A DNA stretch of 5,414 bases from assembly GCA_030589715.1 (NCBI GenBank), contig JAUUVE010000183.1, forward strand, positions 1 to 5,414, read 5' to 3'. Shown piece after piece: positions 5,340 through 5,414 of the stretch. Source of the stretch: Desulfobacteraceae bacterium. GTDB taxonomy: Bacteria > Desulfobacterota > DSM-4660 > Desulfatiglandales > Desulfatiglandaceae. The notes below the pieces were generated by a model. The model saw nothing but the letters and a program-made list of their open reading frames with translations. It had not been told where the DNA came from and did no database searches. Positions within the stretch are counted from its first letter, which is position 1. Each line of letters begins with the position of its first letter. The position numbers were made by a program, and so were the translations under genes.

Positions 5340-5414
5340 ATGGATCCGGCCACCCAGAGACCGTTTATAGACCTGTTCTATTGCAAAGGGTGCGGTCTTT
5401 CCGCCCACCAATGC
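5340..5414 (+). CDS. Possible start of a ferredoxin-like Fe-S protein, 3' end beyond window
   Basis: ATG 5340 opens a frame of 25 codons that runs off the right edge. The peptide contains RPFIDLFYCKGCGLSAHQC (residues 7-25), which resembles the entry to a [4Fe-4S] cluster as in ferredoxin domains and delta subunits of oxoacid oxidoreductases (compare YDYCKGCGICRNEC in the flavoprotein of this window). The third cysteine of CxxCxxCxxxC is Ser here. The ribosome binding site is weak (AGG at 5329-5331, 8 bases upstream), and an in-frame stop at 5319-5321 limits upstream extension. It may be a true gene start, a remnant, or chance; the motif is the only support. Confidence 0.4.
   Translation, partial: MDPATQRPFIDLFYCKGCGLSAHQC

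Noticed and set aside
4779..5411. Three minus-strand frames of 95-112 codons
   Set aside because: They are opposite or beside the LarA-family frame, which matches its family in the plus direction; the minus products resemble nothing.

Overview
The window carries most of a minus-strand operon for a thiamine-diphosphate (ThDP), iron-sulfur 2-oxoacid:acceptor oxidoreductase. To its right are a structured intergenic region, a 5'-truncated plus-strand gene and the edge of a possible further iron-sulfur gene. Strictly anaerobic energy metabolism, four-part oxoacid oxidoreductases with a built-in NAD(P)-linked flavoprotein, and a LarA-related gene together suggest an anaerobic bacterium such as a sulfate reducer or syntroph of the Desulfobacterota. 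This taxonomic call is inference; no rRNA or marker gene is present.

Minus strand, read from about 4260 down to 1: the gamma subunit (4208-3648), a 594-residue FAD/NAD(P) oxidoreductase with an N-terminal cysteine-rich domain and a C-terminal two-cluster ferredoxin domain (3648-1864), the ThDP-enzyme alpha subunit (1861-671), and the beta subunit (674 to beyond base 1, so its C-terminus is missing). The junctions are a TGATG stop/start overlap, a 2-base gap before a GTG start, and an ATGA overlap, so the four genes are almost certainly one translationally coupled transcript. In the complex, alpha and beta should bind ThDP and the oxoacid, gamma should bind coenzyme A or its equivalent, and the flavoprotein with its fused ferredoxin should pass electrons to or from NAD(H). 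The layout resembles the Pad (phenylglyoxylate:NAD oxidoreductase) type more than a plain pyruvate:ferredoxin oxidoreductase. The substrate cannot be fixed from sequence.

4209-4560 is a 352-base non-coding region. It holds a good ribosome binding site for gamma, a weak candidate promoter on each strand (both contain TTGACATAT, pointing away from each other), a stretch that may be an interspersed repeat, and a long GC-rich hairpin at 4512-4550.

Plus strand: 4561-5172 encodes only the C-terminal half of a lactate-racemase-domain (LarA/DUF2088-like) family protein. The open frame begins just beyond the hairpin and lacks the N-terminal domain, so it looks like a gene remnant. After about 170 bases without a convincing gene, a short frame at 5340-5414 starts with a ferredoxin-like cysteine motif and runs off the window.
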